Shown: positions 1-8,256 of the stretch, piece by piece
Layout of the letters: every line of letters begins with the position of its first letter
How positions within the stretch are numbered: position 1 is the stretch's first letter
Assembly (NCBI GenBank): GCA_035344155.1
Contig: DAORAL010000015.1
Coordinates: 57,317-121,316, forward strand
Source: UBA1845 sp002338715
GTDB taxonomy: Bacteria > Planctomycetota > Phycisphaerae > UBA1845
Direction of reading: 5' to 3'
Length of the DNA stretch: 64,000 nucleotides
Made by a program: the position numbers and the translations under genes
The notes under the pieces: generated by a model
Told to the model about the DNA's origin: nothing
The model's database searches: none
What the model saw: the letters and a program-made list of their open reading frames with translations, nothing else

Positions 1-1390
1 GGATGGCACGCCGATGACGTCAGCCGACCTTGTATTCAGTTGGCAGCGCATCCTCGACGACCACGTCATCGCCAGAAAAGCCGGCCACGGGACCGAGCAG
101 ATCACGCAGTGCGAAGCGATCAATCCGCAGACCGTCCGATTCACCTTCAAAGAAGCGCTCGCGACCAACAAGTGGAGCGTCGATTTTCCGATCATTCCCA
201 AACACATCTACGAACCGCTGGTCCGTGACGATCCGACGATGCAGCAAAGCGACGCGTGCGTGCAAGCCAACCGCAATCCAATTGGCAGCGGTCCGTACCA
301 GGTCAGCGAGTGGCTTAGCGGCGAACGCATCGTCCTTTCGCGTTGGGAAGGTTATCCGGGCCCTAAACCTGCATTCGCCAGAATCATTTTCCGCGTGATG
401 CCGGATAACAATGCGGCCCTGCTTGCCTTTGAAACCGGCGAGATCGATGAGATGTCGTTGGCCCCGCAGCAGTTCGCTGCCGATACCGACAACCAACGCT
501 TCAAAGATCGCGGCGTCAAGATTCGCGGCGAGCAGTGGACGAATTACTACATCGGATGGAACACGCGTGGGCCAAACGCATTCCTCACCGAACCCGCCGT
601 CCGCAATGCGATCGGGCTCGCAATCAATCGACCGTTGATCAGCGAGCGCGTTTTCTTTGGATTGTTCAAAGAGAGCGCGGGATTTTATCCGGCGTCATTT
701 ACGGGCCGTGACACACCCCGCACGTCAAACAATTTCGACCTGGAGCAAGCGGCCAAAATGCTCGACGATGCCGGTTGGCTGGTCTCGGGCGACGATGGTT
801 GGCGTTACAAAAAGAGCTCAAACGGCGCCGAAAAAGTGCGGGCTGGGTTCGTCTTGAATTTGGTCGCTGGCTCGCAAACATCCCCGCGCGTTGCCGACAT
901 CATGCGCTCCGACCTTCGCAAGATCGGCGTGGACTTGACGACGCAGACGCTCGAATGGTCGGTGTTCAACGAGCGCAACCTCAACCACCAGTTCGATGCG
1001 TTTCTTTCCGCGTGGACATGCGGTCCTGATCCCGACGAAGCCCGCAACCTCTTTCACAGTGATGCCGCGCAAAGCGGGCGCAACTATGTCGGTTATCAAA
1101 ATCCGAAGGTGGACGCGCTGTTCGATCGCGGCGTTCACGAAACCGATGCAGGCGAGCGTGCCCGGATCTATCGCACGATCGAGCAGACCATCCTGTCCGA
1201 CGAGCCGTACACGTTTCTGGTCGAAGCGCCGACGCTTTGGGCGTTCAACCATCGGTTGCGCGGCGTGTCGCTGAGTCCGCGCGGCCCGCTGCATTCGTAT
1301 CCGGGGGTTCGCGGCTGGTGGACGCCAAAGTCGCCGCAACCGACCGACGAGGGCCTGCGCACCGGGCTTCCACAATCAGACGCACCATGA
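1..1390 (+). CDS. ABC importer substrate-binding protein, family 5 (5' end outside window)
   Basis: This is the solute receptor of an oligopeptide/dipeptide-type ABC importer, acting outside the inner membrane. The frame is open to the left edge: the codons before the first in-frame ATG at 14 read DGTP and run into MTSADLVFSW, the conserved start of the mobile lobe in family-5 binding proteins (usual form DGxPLTAxDVVFS). About 460 codons are present against a usual 500-600, so the signal peptide and first lobe are missing. Family motifs that remain include GSGPYQVSEW and the helix region RNAIGLAINRPLI. It is followed 44 bp later by two permeases and two ATPases in one operon. Peptides are the default ligand. 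Because the second permease has a YejE-like insertion, a YejA-type peptide receptor is a close alternative. Confidence 0.9.
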   Translation, partial: DGTPMTSADLVFSWQRILDDHVIARKAGHGTEQITQCEAINPQTVRFTFKEALATNKWSVDFPIIPKHIYEPLVRDDPTMQQSDACVQANRNPIGSGPYQVSEWLSGERIVLSRWEGYPGPKPAFARIIFRVMPDNNAALLAFETGEIDEMSLAPQQFAADTDNQRFKDRGVKIRGEQWTNYYIGWNTRGPNAFLTEPAVRNAIGLAINRPLISERVFFGLFKESAGFYPASFTGRDTPRTSNNFDLEQAAKMLDDAGWLVSGDDGWRYKKSSNGAEKVRAGFVLNLVAGSQTSPRVADIMRSDLRKIGVDLTTQTLEWSVFNERNLNHQFDAFLSAWTCGPDPDEARNLFHSDAAQSGRNYVGYQNPKVDALFDRGVHETDAGERARIYRTIEQTILSDEPYTFLVEAPTLWAFNHRLRGVSLSPRGPLHSYPGVRGWWTPKSPQPTDEGLRTGLPQSDAP

Positions 1391-1434
1391 TGAATCGATA
1401 ACGCAAACCCCATCGACAACGGCGGCGCAATGGC

Positions 1435-2412
1435 GTGTGGCACTACATTCTCAAGCGAATCCTGCTGACCATCCCGACGTTTGTCGGAATCGTGCTTCTG
1501 ACATTTCTGCTGATTCACCAAGCCCCCGGCTCGCCCGCGACGGGGTCGGCTGGCGGGTTCGGCGAAAGCGGTGTCAGCGCGGCCGACCACGCCCGACTCC
1601 GTGCACAATTTGAACTCGACGCACCGGTCATCGTTCGATTCGGTCACTGGATGAAGCGCGTCGTGTGTTTCGATTTCGGACAGTCGTTCGCCGACGGACG
1701 CCCCGTGTCGCAGCGCATCGCTGAACGCCTCGTGCCAACGCTGACCCTCACCTTCGCCATCATCGTCATTGCCTTCGCCATCGTCATTCCCATCGCAACG
1801 TACGCAGCCACCCACCCGGGCCAACCTGTCGACAAGGTTATCTTGGCTGCCTGCGTCGGTTTCTACGCCATCCCGCCGTACATCCTCGGCATGATCCTGA
1901 TCCTGCTGGTGGGCGTCGCGCTGAACTGGTTTCCGTTTGCCGGACTAACTTCCGACAACTTCGCGGACTTGAGCACTTGGCAGAAACTCAAAGACGTCAT
2001 CAGCCACAGCGCGCTCATCGGAAGTTGCTTTCTAATCCCGCTGGTCGCTTACCTCGTACCGTTCGTTCGTGCGACGATGCTGTCGGTCTTGAAAGAAGAC
2101 TTCGTCCGCGCCGCCCACGCACGCGGGTTGAGCCATCGTCGCGTCATGCTGCGACACGTGCTGCCCAACACGCTTCGCCCGCTCCTGACGGTGATGGGTT
2201 TGATCGTGCCAGCCGTCCTGGGCGGGTCGGTCGTTCTTGAGGTCATGTTCTCCTGGCCGGGAATGGGGCGGCTGCTGTTTGAATCGATTCACGATCGCGA
2301 CTACCCCGTCATCATGGGCATGACGGTGCTGACCGCGATGGTCGTCTTGGGAGTCACGCTCGTCGTCGATCTGCTCTACGCATGGGCCGACCCACGGGTG
2401 AGGTACGCATGA
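1435..2412 (+). CDS. ABC importer permease, DppB/OppB type
   Basis: First transmembrane subunit of the peptide-type importer. The 325-residue protein begins at GTG (1435; WHYILKRILLTIPTF), matching the usual OppB/DppB N-terminal helix, and has about six membrane segments. The cytoplasmic coupling loop that contacts the ATPases is visible around residues 220-240 (FVRAAHARGLSHRRVMLRHVLPNTLRP), and the C-terminal motif SWPGMGRLL is typical of the family. The ATG five bases upstream of the GTG is out of frame. The stop overlaps the next start as ATGA, which suggests translational coupling. The substrate cannot be read from the permease. Confidence 0.92.
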   Translation: MWHYILKRILLTIPTFVGIVLLTFLLIHQAPGSPATGSAGGFGESGVSAADHARLRAQFELDAPVIVRFGHWMKRVVCFDFGQSFADGRPVSQRIAERLVPTLTLTFAIIVIAFAIVIPIATYAATHPGQPVDKVILAACVGFYAIPPYILGMILILLVGVALNWFPFAGLTSDNFADLSTWQKLKDVISHSALIGSCFLIPLVAYLVPFVRATMLSVLKEDFVRAAHARGLSHRRVMLRHVLPNTLRPLLTVMGLIVPAVLGGSVVLEVMFSWPGMGRLLFESIHDRDYPVIMGMTVLTAMVVLGVTLVVDLLYAWADPRVRYA

Positions 2413-3467
2413 CCACCGCCAACCCAACGAACCCGATTCTCTGGACCGACCACGCATCGACATCGAAGCGCCGCAACTGGCTCGCAAGATCAGCCGCAGC
2501 CATCGCAATCACCTTCATCCTCGTCGCCCTGCTCGCACCGCTACTCGCCTGGCACCAACCGATCGTCTGCAAATACCAGGGACAATTCTACTTCCCCGCG
2601 ATCAGCGACACCGCCAGCAGACTCCCTCTCGTCGGATCGTGGTTTCAAAAAGCCAAACCTTTCCGCTTCCCTTCGTTTGACGCGCGGACCGCACTCGAGC
2701 CCGATGCCTTCGCACTTTGGCCGCCCGTCCCCTACGGCCCGATGGAAATGGTCGCCGACGCCAACCGCCCCGCCTCGCGCAGGCATTGGCTCGGGACCGA
2801 CGACCGCGGGCGCGACGTGCTCGCGCGACTGATTCATGGCACGTGCGTGTCGGTTCGCGTCGGCGTGTATTCGATGTTGCTCGCGGGCATCGTCGGGATC
2901 ATCATCGGAGGGGCGGCTGGCTTCTACGGCGGCGCGATCGACTGGATGTGCTCGCGGTTGATCGAAATCATGATGTGCTTTCCGGCATTCTTCTTGATTC
3001 TGGTGGTGATGGTCTGGATCGGTAACGGTGTGACCGGCATCATTCTTGTCATCGGTCTGACGCAGTGGACATCGATCGCGCGACTGGTCCGCGCGGAGTT
3101 TCTTTCGGGACGCGAACTGGACTTTGTCGACGCAGCCCGCAGCTATGGCGCGAGCGGTTGGTACATTGCATTGAGGCATTTGCTGCCAGCCGCCCTTGCG
3201 CCGACGTTGGTCGCGCTGACGTTCGGTGTTGCCGATGCGATTCTTCTGGAAGCGGGATTGTCGTGGCTGGGGTTGGGCGTCGGGGCGGACGTGGCGACAT
3301 GGGGTGGGATGCTGCGCGATGCGTACGATCAGATTCGCACGCATCCGGGTTTGATGACCGCCCCTTGCACCGCGATCTTCGTCAGCGTCTTGTGTTGCCA
3401 CATTCTAGGCGAGCAGCTCCGCCGGTCGCTTGACCCGAGAATCGGTTTCAGTGAATCACGGTCATGA
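2409..3467 (+). CDS. ABC importer permease, DppC/OppC/YejE type
   Basis: Second transmembrane subunit of the importer. I chose the ATG at 2409 because it overlaps the previous stop as ATGA; an in-frame ATG at 2382 would add nine residues inside the upstream gene. After the first membrane helix there is a long periplasmic stretch of roughly 80 residues ending in HWLGTDDRGRDVLARL, the conserved entry to the DppC/OppC core. A long insertion at this position is a feature of YejE-like permeases. The coupling loop (FVDAARSYGASGWYIALRHLLPAALAP) and the final helix motif LSWLGLG are intact. The ATGA overlap repeats at the downstream gene. Confidence 0.9.
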   Translation: MTTANPTNPILWTDHASTSKRRNWLARSAAAIAITFILVALLAPLLAWHQPIVCKYQGQFYFPAISDTASRLPLVGSWFQKAKPFRFPSFDARTALEPDAFALWPPVPYGPMEMVADANRPASRRHWLGTDDRGRDVLARLIHGTCVSVRVGVYSMLLAGIVGIIIGGAAGFYGGAIDWMCSRLIEIMMCFPAFFLILVVMVWIGNGVTGIILVIGLTQWTSIARLVRAEFLSGRELDFVDAARSYGASGWYIALRHLLPAALAPTLVALTFGVADAILLEAGLSWLGLGVGADVATWGGMLRDAYDQIRTHPGLMTAPCTAIFVSVLCCHILGEQLRRSLDPRIGFSESRS

Positions 3468-4309
3468 ACGAACGATCGACACATTCGATGTTCGAAGTCA
3501 CCGACCTGTCCGTGCGCTATGCGCGCGGTGAAGCGCCAGTGCTGCGCGATGTTTCGTTGACGATCGATCGCGGTGAGTCAATCGCGCTCGTCGGCGACAG
3601 TGGATGCGGCAAGTCGACGCTCGCGCTGGCGGCGATGCGCCTGCTGCCGAAGACCGCCTTCATTCGCGGATCGATCGTGCTGCGCGGCGACAATCGCGAG
3701 ACGCCGGTCGACATACTCGGTTCAGACGAACGAACCATTGAGCGCGTTCGCGGAAGACGCATCGCAATGGTCTTTCAAAACCCGATCGGCTCGCTTAATC
3801 CGGTGATGCGCATCGAAAAGCAACTCGCGGAGGTGTTGCGCGTGGTGCGGGGTACGTCACGATCGACGGCCAAGCGAGGCGCGTTGGAATCGCTCAATCG
3901 CGTTGGCATCGCCGATCCCGTCCGCGTCGGTCGCGCTTACCCGCATGAACTTTCCGGCGGGATGGCCCAACGCGTCGCCCTGGCCCTCGCGCTCGCCGGC
4001 GAACCGGAACTGCTCATCGCCGACGAACCGACCTCGGCGCTCGATGGCATCGTCCAAGCACAGATCGTCGAACTCATCCGCGAAACCCAGCGCCAAACAA
4101 ATCTGTCGCTCCTGCTGATCACGCACGACATGGCCATCGCCAAAGCGCTGACCAACCGCGTCTGCGTCATCGAAGCAACCCGCCTGGTCGACGACTGCCC
4201 CATCGACCAACTGACCGCAGCCGATCGTCACGCAGCCACCGCGCGCCTCATCCAAGCCGCCGAATTCAAACGCAGCGCCGCCATCACCTTGATGGAGCGC
4301 ACGATATGA
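3464..4309 (+). CDS. ABC importer ATPase, DppD/OppD type
   Basis: First of two nucleotide-binding subunits that power the importer. The 281-residue protein has Walker A GDSGCGKST near residue 42, the Q-loop VFQNP, the signature LSGGMAQRVALALA and Walker B LLIADEPTSALD, followed by the switch His in LLITHDMA. It starts at ATG 3464, overlapping the permease stop, and ends overlapping the next start (ATGA). It is shorter than the usual 320-330 residues because the C-terminal oligopeptide-transporter extension with its cysteine motif is missing. The second ATPase keeps that extension. Confidence 0.92.
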   Translation: MNERSTHSMFEVTDLSVRYARGEAPVLRDVSLTIDRGESIALVGDSGCGKSTLALAAMRLLPKTAFIRGSIVLRGDNRETPVDILGSDERTIERVRGRRIAMVFQNPIGSLNPVMRIEKQLAEVLRVVRGTSRSTAKRGALESLNRVGIADPVRVGRAYPHELSGGMAQRVALALALAGEPELLIADEPTSALDGIVQAQIVELIRETQRQTNLSLLLITHDMAIAKALTNRVCVIEATRLVDDCPIDQLTAADRHAATARLIQAAEFKRSAAITLMERTI

Positions 4310-5340
4310 CAAAATCAACCCGGACATCGCAAGAAATCGAGCGCCAAACGCCGCGCCTAGAAGTCAGCGATCTGCACGTTTCATTCGCCAGTCGTTCGCA
4401 CCGCCGGTTGCAACGAAACAAACCGCGCGTGCACGCCGTCCGTGGTGTGGATCTTTCATTGCAACCCGGCGCATGCATGGGGCTCGTGGGTGAAAGCGGC
4501 TGCGGAAAATCAACGCTCGCCCGGGCAGTCATGAACTTGATCCCGCTCGACCGTGGCACGATTGCAGTGGACGGCAACGACATGCACCGCGTCGAATCGA
4601 AGGCGAGTCGCCAGCGCATCCAGATGATTTTTCAGCACGCCCATGCGAGCATGAATCCGCGCATGACGGTTGAATCGGTCGTGACCGATCCGCTCCGTTT
4701 CGACGATCGATGCACCAAGAGCGAACGCAGCCGACGGGTTGAAAGTGCATTGCAACTCGCGGGCTTCGACGCGCCACTTCGCGGGCGCTATCCGCATGAA
4801 CTGTCGGGGGGGCAACTCCAACGCGTCGCCATCGCCCGGGCGCTGGTGCTCGAACCTGATGTACTCATCTGCGACGAACCGGTCAGCGCACTCGACGTTT
4901 CCGCCCAAGTCGAAATCCTCGCGCAGCTCAAAGACATCCAGCAAACACGGTCATTGACGATGCTCTTCATCACCCACGATCTCGACATCGCAGCCGCCAT
5001 CTGCGACCGGTTGGCTGTCATGTACCTGGGACGCATCGTCGAGTCCGGTCCAACCCATGAAATCCTTCGCAACCCCCAGCACCCGTACACCCACTACCTC
5101 AGCGCAGCCCGCGATCTGAAACGCACAAGCGCTCTGCAGCCGCTCATGGGCGAACCACCCAGCCCGCTCGCCCCGCCAACGGGTTGCAGCTTTCATCCGC
5201 GATGTCCGATCAAATCAGATATTTGCCATTCGCAAACACCCGTGCTCCTTTCAACAAGCCAATCATCATTGCAACACCAAGCCGCCTGCCTTCACAGCGA
5301 ACGCATGGACGAATTGAAAGAAATCACAACCAACCGTTGA
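4306..5340 (+). CDS. ABC importer ATPase, DppF/OppF type
   Basis: Second nucleotide-binding subunit of the importer and last gene of the operon. The 344 residues contain Walker A GESGCGKST, the Q-loop IFQHAHASMNPRM, the signature LSGGQLQRVAIARAL, Walker B LLICDEPVSALD in the form VLICDEPVSALD, and the switch His (LFITHDLD). The C-terminal oligo_HPY region is present with the cysteine cluster CSFHPRCPIKSDIC, which in DppD/DppF proteins of known structure binds an iron-sulfur cluster. A roughly 25-residue insertion of basic residues sits before the first strand (SRSHRRLQRNKPRVHAV). The reading frame overlaps the previous gene by ATGA. Confidence 0.92.
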   Translation: MTKSTRTSQEIERQTPRLEVSDLHVSFASRSHRRLQRNKPRVHAVRGVDLSLQPGACMGLVGESGCGKSTLARAVMNLIPLDRGTIAVDGNDMHRVESKASRQRIQMIFQHAHASMNPRMTVESVVTDPLRFDDRCTKSERSRRVESALQLAGFDAPLRGRYPHELSGGQLQRVAIARALVLEPDVLICDEPVSALDVSAQVEILAQLKDIQQTRSLTMLFITHDLDIAAAICDRLAVMYLGRIVESGPTHEILRNPQHPYTHYLSAARDLKRTSALQPLMGEPPSPLAPPTGCSFHPRCPIKSDICHSQTPVLLSTSQSSLQHQAACLHSERMDELKEITTNR

Positions 5341-5397
5341 AGCGTGAATCATCAAAATATTTACTCGGCCAACCCGAATACGATGGTGGTGCTTCTC

Positions 5398-5426
5398 TTG
5401 ACATAACCCCGTCGCTGTCCGATTAT
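5398..5426 (+). promoter_or_regulatory. Candidate sigma-70-type promoter
   Basis: A perfect -35 hexamer TTGACA (5398-5403) is separated by 17 bp from GATTAT (5421-5426), which matches TATAAT at four of six positions. It lies between the importer operon and the exported protein gene and would leave a leader of about 230 nt. The rest of 5341-5664 shows no convincing gene. Confidence 0.5.
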
Positions 5427-5664
5427 CTCCGCCAATTGGGGGCCAGTAGACGTTCATTCAAGTGACGCTACCGATGCGGTTTCGCCGGATCTGACCGTTT
5501 CACACGAATTCCAACACACCCTACTTTGCCTCAAACCGAAAATGGATTAGGTTTGGAGTGTCAAGAACCAAGGGGTGGCGGTTCGCGTGAAGATCGATTC
5601 CGGTCGCGAACGAATGGGCCATGTGAATCTTGAAATCAACGAAACAATGATTCGAGGAACAAAG

Positions 5665-7431
5665 ATGATGAACAAACGAATGGGGCGCATTGGCGCTTTG
5701 CTTTGCTGCATGGCCATGATGATCTCGGCTGCGCCGGTCCGCGCCGAATCGGTCGATGCGCTGAAGGTGTTGCCGGCTGAGGCGTGGGCATCGCTCACGA
5801 TTCGAAACGTCGGCGAATTGGACAATAAGCTGATGGCGCTGTCGCAGCGTCTCAACACACCGGTGCCGATGTCGCCGCTGGAAATGCTCAAGGGCATGAT
5901 GCAACTGACCGGTGTGAATAACGATGCGGGCGTCGCCGTCGTGATGATGCCGCTGCTCAATCCAGCCGACCCGAACAGCGCATTTGCGGTGCTGATTCCA
6001 TGTTCCGATTACCAAGCGATGACCGCGAATATGGCCCTTGAGGAGCCAGTTGGCGGCGTGTCGCGCGGCATGCTCATGGGTGCCGAAGAATCGTACATCG
6101 CTCAGCACGGCGACTACGCAGTCCTAAGCCCCTCCATCGCTGGCGTGCAGGCGATCATGGCCGCCAAGAGCAACCCGACGGCATCCGCCGCATGGTCAAA
6201 GCACGAACTCAGTCGCTTCGGACAGGATGACATCACGCTGCACCTGAATCTCAAGGCGATCTTGTCCAGTCCGATGATCCAGGGATTCATCCAGATGGCC
6301 ACCATGCAGGGCGGTGGTTCGTTCAATCCCGAGGACCTCGCCGCCGCCGACAGTGCGACCATCTCGGTTCGCATCGGCGAAAACGGAATCAACCTCGGGT
6401 TCTATGGTCAGGCCACCGAAGGCTCATCGCTGGCGACCTTGATCAACTCCGTTAAACCGTCTTCCGATTCACTGCTTCAAGGCCTTCCCGGTAACGACTA
6501 TCTCGTCGCAACCGGTATGAAGGGCAGCCAGGAAGTCTTCGCCAAGCTCAGCGAGTTTTATGGCGGCGCACTTGCCAACCCGATGGTCGCGATGCAACTC
6601 AACGCAGACGCCGCCAAGATGCAGGAAGTTGGAACCATGGTCTCCGCGCTCGTCGCCGACGTTCGCGACGTGTCATGGGCGGTCAGCACGCAACCGGAAG
6701 GTGCGGACGGACTCCTCGGCATCACCAAGGTCGTGACCTTCTCCGGCGACGCCCAAGGCAAATGCGCCAAGATGGGCGAGATCATCACCAAGCTCCTCGG
6801 CGGCATGTTCACAGCCCCCGAAGCACAGGAAGCCGTCCAGCACATTGCGTTCAACAGCGGCGCCGAGACCCTCGCCGGCGTTTCGGTCGATCAACTCGCC
6901 GTCGCCCTCGACAAAATGCAAGGCGTCTCCGAAGAGGACTATGAAGACGTGAAGGCGTTGTTTGGTCCTGAAGGTATCGTTCTTCGAATGGCCGCCATCG
7001 ATGACAACCGCGTCGCTGTCACCCTTGGCGGTGGCGCGAAGTTGATGGAAACCCTCGCCGCCCAGGTCAAGAAAGGTGGCGCTCCGCTCGGCAGCACCGA
7101 TGGCATCAAGAAAACCGGCGGGCTGCTTCCAAAAGCCAAAACCTTCGAAGGTTATTTCTCCATCGATAACGCCATGAAGTTCGCAACCGCAGCGGCCAAG
7201 ATCAACAACGACATGCCCCCGGCTCCGTTCCCGAAAACAGACATTCCGGTCGGCGTGGCCGGTGCTCCGGTTGGTGGCGTTGGATACCAGGTGGATGTGG
7301 CTGTCCCGATCGAACTGGTTGTCGCGGTGAAGGACTACGCCATGTCGATGCAGGGCGGTGGTCCGCCCCCGAGTGGTGAAGCGCCGTCAGAAGGTGCAGC
7401 CGACACAGGCAGTGGCGATGGCGAAGGTTAA
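5665..7431 (+). CDS. Exported protein of unknown function (588 aa)
   Basis: I do not recognise the family. The frame is open from 5575, but the start at ATG 5665 is preferred because GAGGA lies six bases upstream and the protein then begins with a clear signal peptide (MNKRMGRIGALLCCMAMMIS, cleavage near SAAPVRA-ES). The mature part is rich in Ala, Gly and Met, with no cysteine cluster or recognisable catalytic motif. Blocks such as LPAEAWASLTIRNVGELDNKL, and paired segments about surrogate values, resemble the large exported proteins with no assigned role that are common in planctomycetes (DUF3352-like is a possibility, not shown). The C-terminus is a low-complexity Gly/Pro/Glu tail. It is a single-gene unit with a promoter candidate upstream and a strong terminator downstream, so it is probably well expressed. 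Confidence 0.8.
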   Translation: MMNKRMGRIGALLCCMAMMISAAPVRAESVDALKVLPAEAWASLTIRNVGELDNKLMALSQRLNTPVPMSPLEMLKGMMQLTGVNNDAGVAVVMMPLLNPADPNSAFAVLIPCSDYQAMTANMALEEPVGGVSRGMLMGAEESYIAQHGDYAVLSPSIAGVQAIMAAKSNPTASAAWSKHELSRFGQDDITLHLNLKAILSSPMIQGFIQMATMQGGGSFNPEDLAAADSATISVRIGENGINLGFYGQATEGSSLATLINSVKPSSDSLLQGLPGNDYLVATGMKGSQEVFAKLSEFYGGALANPMVAMQLNADAAKMQEVGTMVSALVADVRDVSWAVSTQPEGADGLLGITKVVTFSGDAQGKCAKMGEIITKLLGGMFTAPEAQEAVQHIAFNSGAETLAGVSVDQLAVALDKMQGVSEEDYEDVKALFGPEGIVLRMAAIDDNRVAVTLGGGAKLMETLAAQVKKGGAPLGSTDGIKKTGGLLPKAKTFEGYFSIDNAMKFATAAAKINNDMPPAPFPKTDIPVGVAGAPVGGVGYQVDVAVPIELVVAVKDYAMSMQGGGPPPSGEAPSEGAADTGSGDGEG

Positions 7432-7469
7432 TCCACCCGTCCCATAGCAGTTGGCATTAAGACAATTCG

Positions 7470-7508
7470 CGGCGGTCCCGGATCAACACGATTCGGGACC
7501 GCCGTTTT
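7470..7508 (+). terminator. Intrinsic terminator of the exported-protein gene
   Basis: An 11 bp perfect stem pairs 7470-7480 (CGGCGGTCCCG) with 7494-7504 across a 13 nt loop and is followed directly by TTTT-GTT. It sits 39 bases after the stop codon. Confidence 0.88.
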
Positions 7509-7784
7509 GTTATGGGATCACGTCGCCAGTGCTTGCGGGTACTTGTATGTCCGACCATCTCTGATCCACTATTTTTCGCCCCACAGCGACATTTCTTCGC
7601 GCTCGACGGTCCGATAGTCCCCTCGTTTCAAACACGCCCTGCCTCGCAACCGTTCAAATACGCCCGAATCGATCGCCTCACGTTGAAGAAGTTCACCCAA
7701 ATCGGCGGGGACCAGGATTTCCAATTGTAGACTTGGGCGTTGAACATTGTTTCGTGGGACTCGGCATACGCTCAGAGGTGTGAC
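7509..7784. other. Intergenic stretch without a supported gene
   Basis: Between the terminator and the PilZ gene nothing is clearly coding. A minus-strand frame at 7569-7844 could encode 91 residues, but it overlaps the 5' end of the PilZ gene, has no ribosome-binding site and matches no family I know. A plus-strand frame at 7512-7730 is equally unsupported. Confidence 0.4.
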
Positions 7785-8147
7785 ATGCAGCTTGAAGAAT
7801 TCGTCCCCATCACTGCCGCCAGCATCGAAGAAGTGCTGCGCCAACGGTTCGGTTATTCTGAAGAAGGTTACGACGATGAACGGCGCACACGCCCGCGTTG
7901 GCCCTTCCCCGGGACGGTCGAGCTGTGGATTCCAGACGAATCGGGCGAAGAGGAATACGTGCTGGCCAAGGCACTGAACCTCAGCCCCAAGGGTGTCGCA
8001 ATTCTAAGCGATGATGAGTTGAGCATCGGCATGACGCTGTCGATTGCGATCCACCAACCCGAAACAACCTTCGTCGGCAAAGCCATCGTAAGGCACCGCA
8101 CCGAAAACCACCGCGGTCATCGCGTCGGGTTGGAATTCATCCTGTAA
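7785..8147 (+). CDS. PilZ-domain protein
   Basis: A 120-residue single-domain protein, likely a cyclic-di-GMP receptor or a degenerate relative. The start at ATG 7785 has GAGG seven bases upstream; the frame also runs 15 codons further up without such a site. The PilZ core is visible as RTRPRWPFPGTVELWI, then LAKALNLSPKGVAILSDDELSIGMTL and a final strand VRHRTENHRGHRVGLEFIL. The classical RxxxR switch is represented by the basic RRTRPR segment and the D/NxSxxG motif by NLSPKG, so ligand binding is plausible but the spacing is not canonical. The partner is unknown; neither neighbour is a cyclic-di-GMP enzyme. Confidence 0.75.
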   Translation: MQLEEFVPITAASIEEVLRQRFGYSEEGYDDERRTRPRWPFPGTVELWIPDESGEEEYVLAKALNLSPKGVAILSDDELSIGMTLSIAIHQPETTFVGKAIVRHRTENHRGHRVGLEFIL

Positions 8148-8243
8148 CCTGTGGGGTGTACGGTGCCCACCGCCGTTTGAATGTGTAAGCGTCGTGGGCA
8201 CGTTGCACCGTCCGTACATCACACCTTCCGTACACCACAGGGT
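8148..8243. repeat. Degenerate family-A BIME / nested hairpin between converging genes
   Basis: Outer arms near 8149-8163 and 8228-8242 pair (GTGTACGG with CCGTACAC), and inner arms TGCCCAC (8164-8170) and GTGGGCA (8194-8200) pair as well. Read on the minus strand, 8157-8200 matches the family-A inverted pairs elsewhere in the window, including the spacer words CATTC, AACGGCGGTGGGCAC. It separates the 3' ends of the PilZ gene and der. Confidence 0.6.
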
Positions 8244-8256
8244 TAACTGCGCGCCG

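Noticed and set aside
7569..7844. Minus-strand 91-residue frame near the PilZ gene
   Set aside because: It overlaps the well-supported PilZ start, has no ribosome-binding site and no recognised homology.
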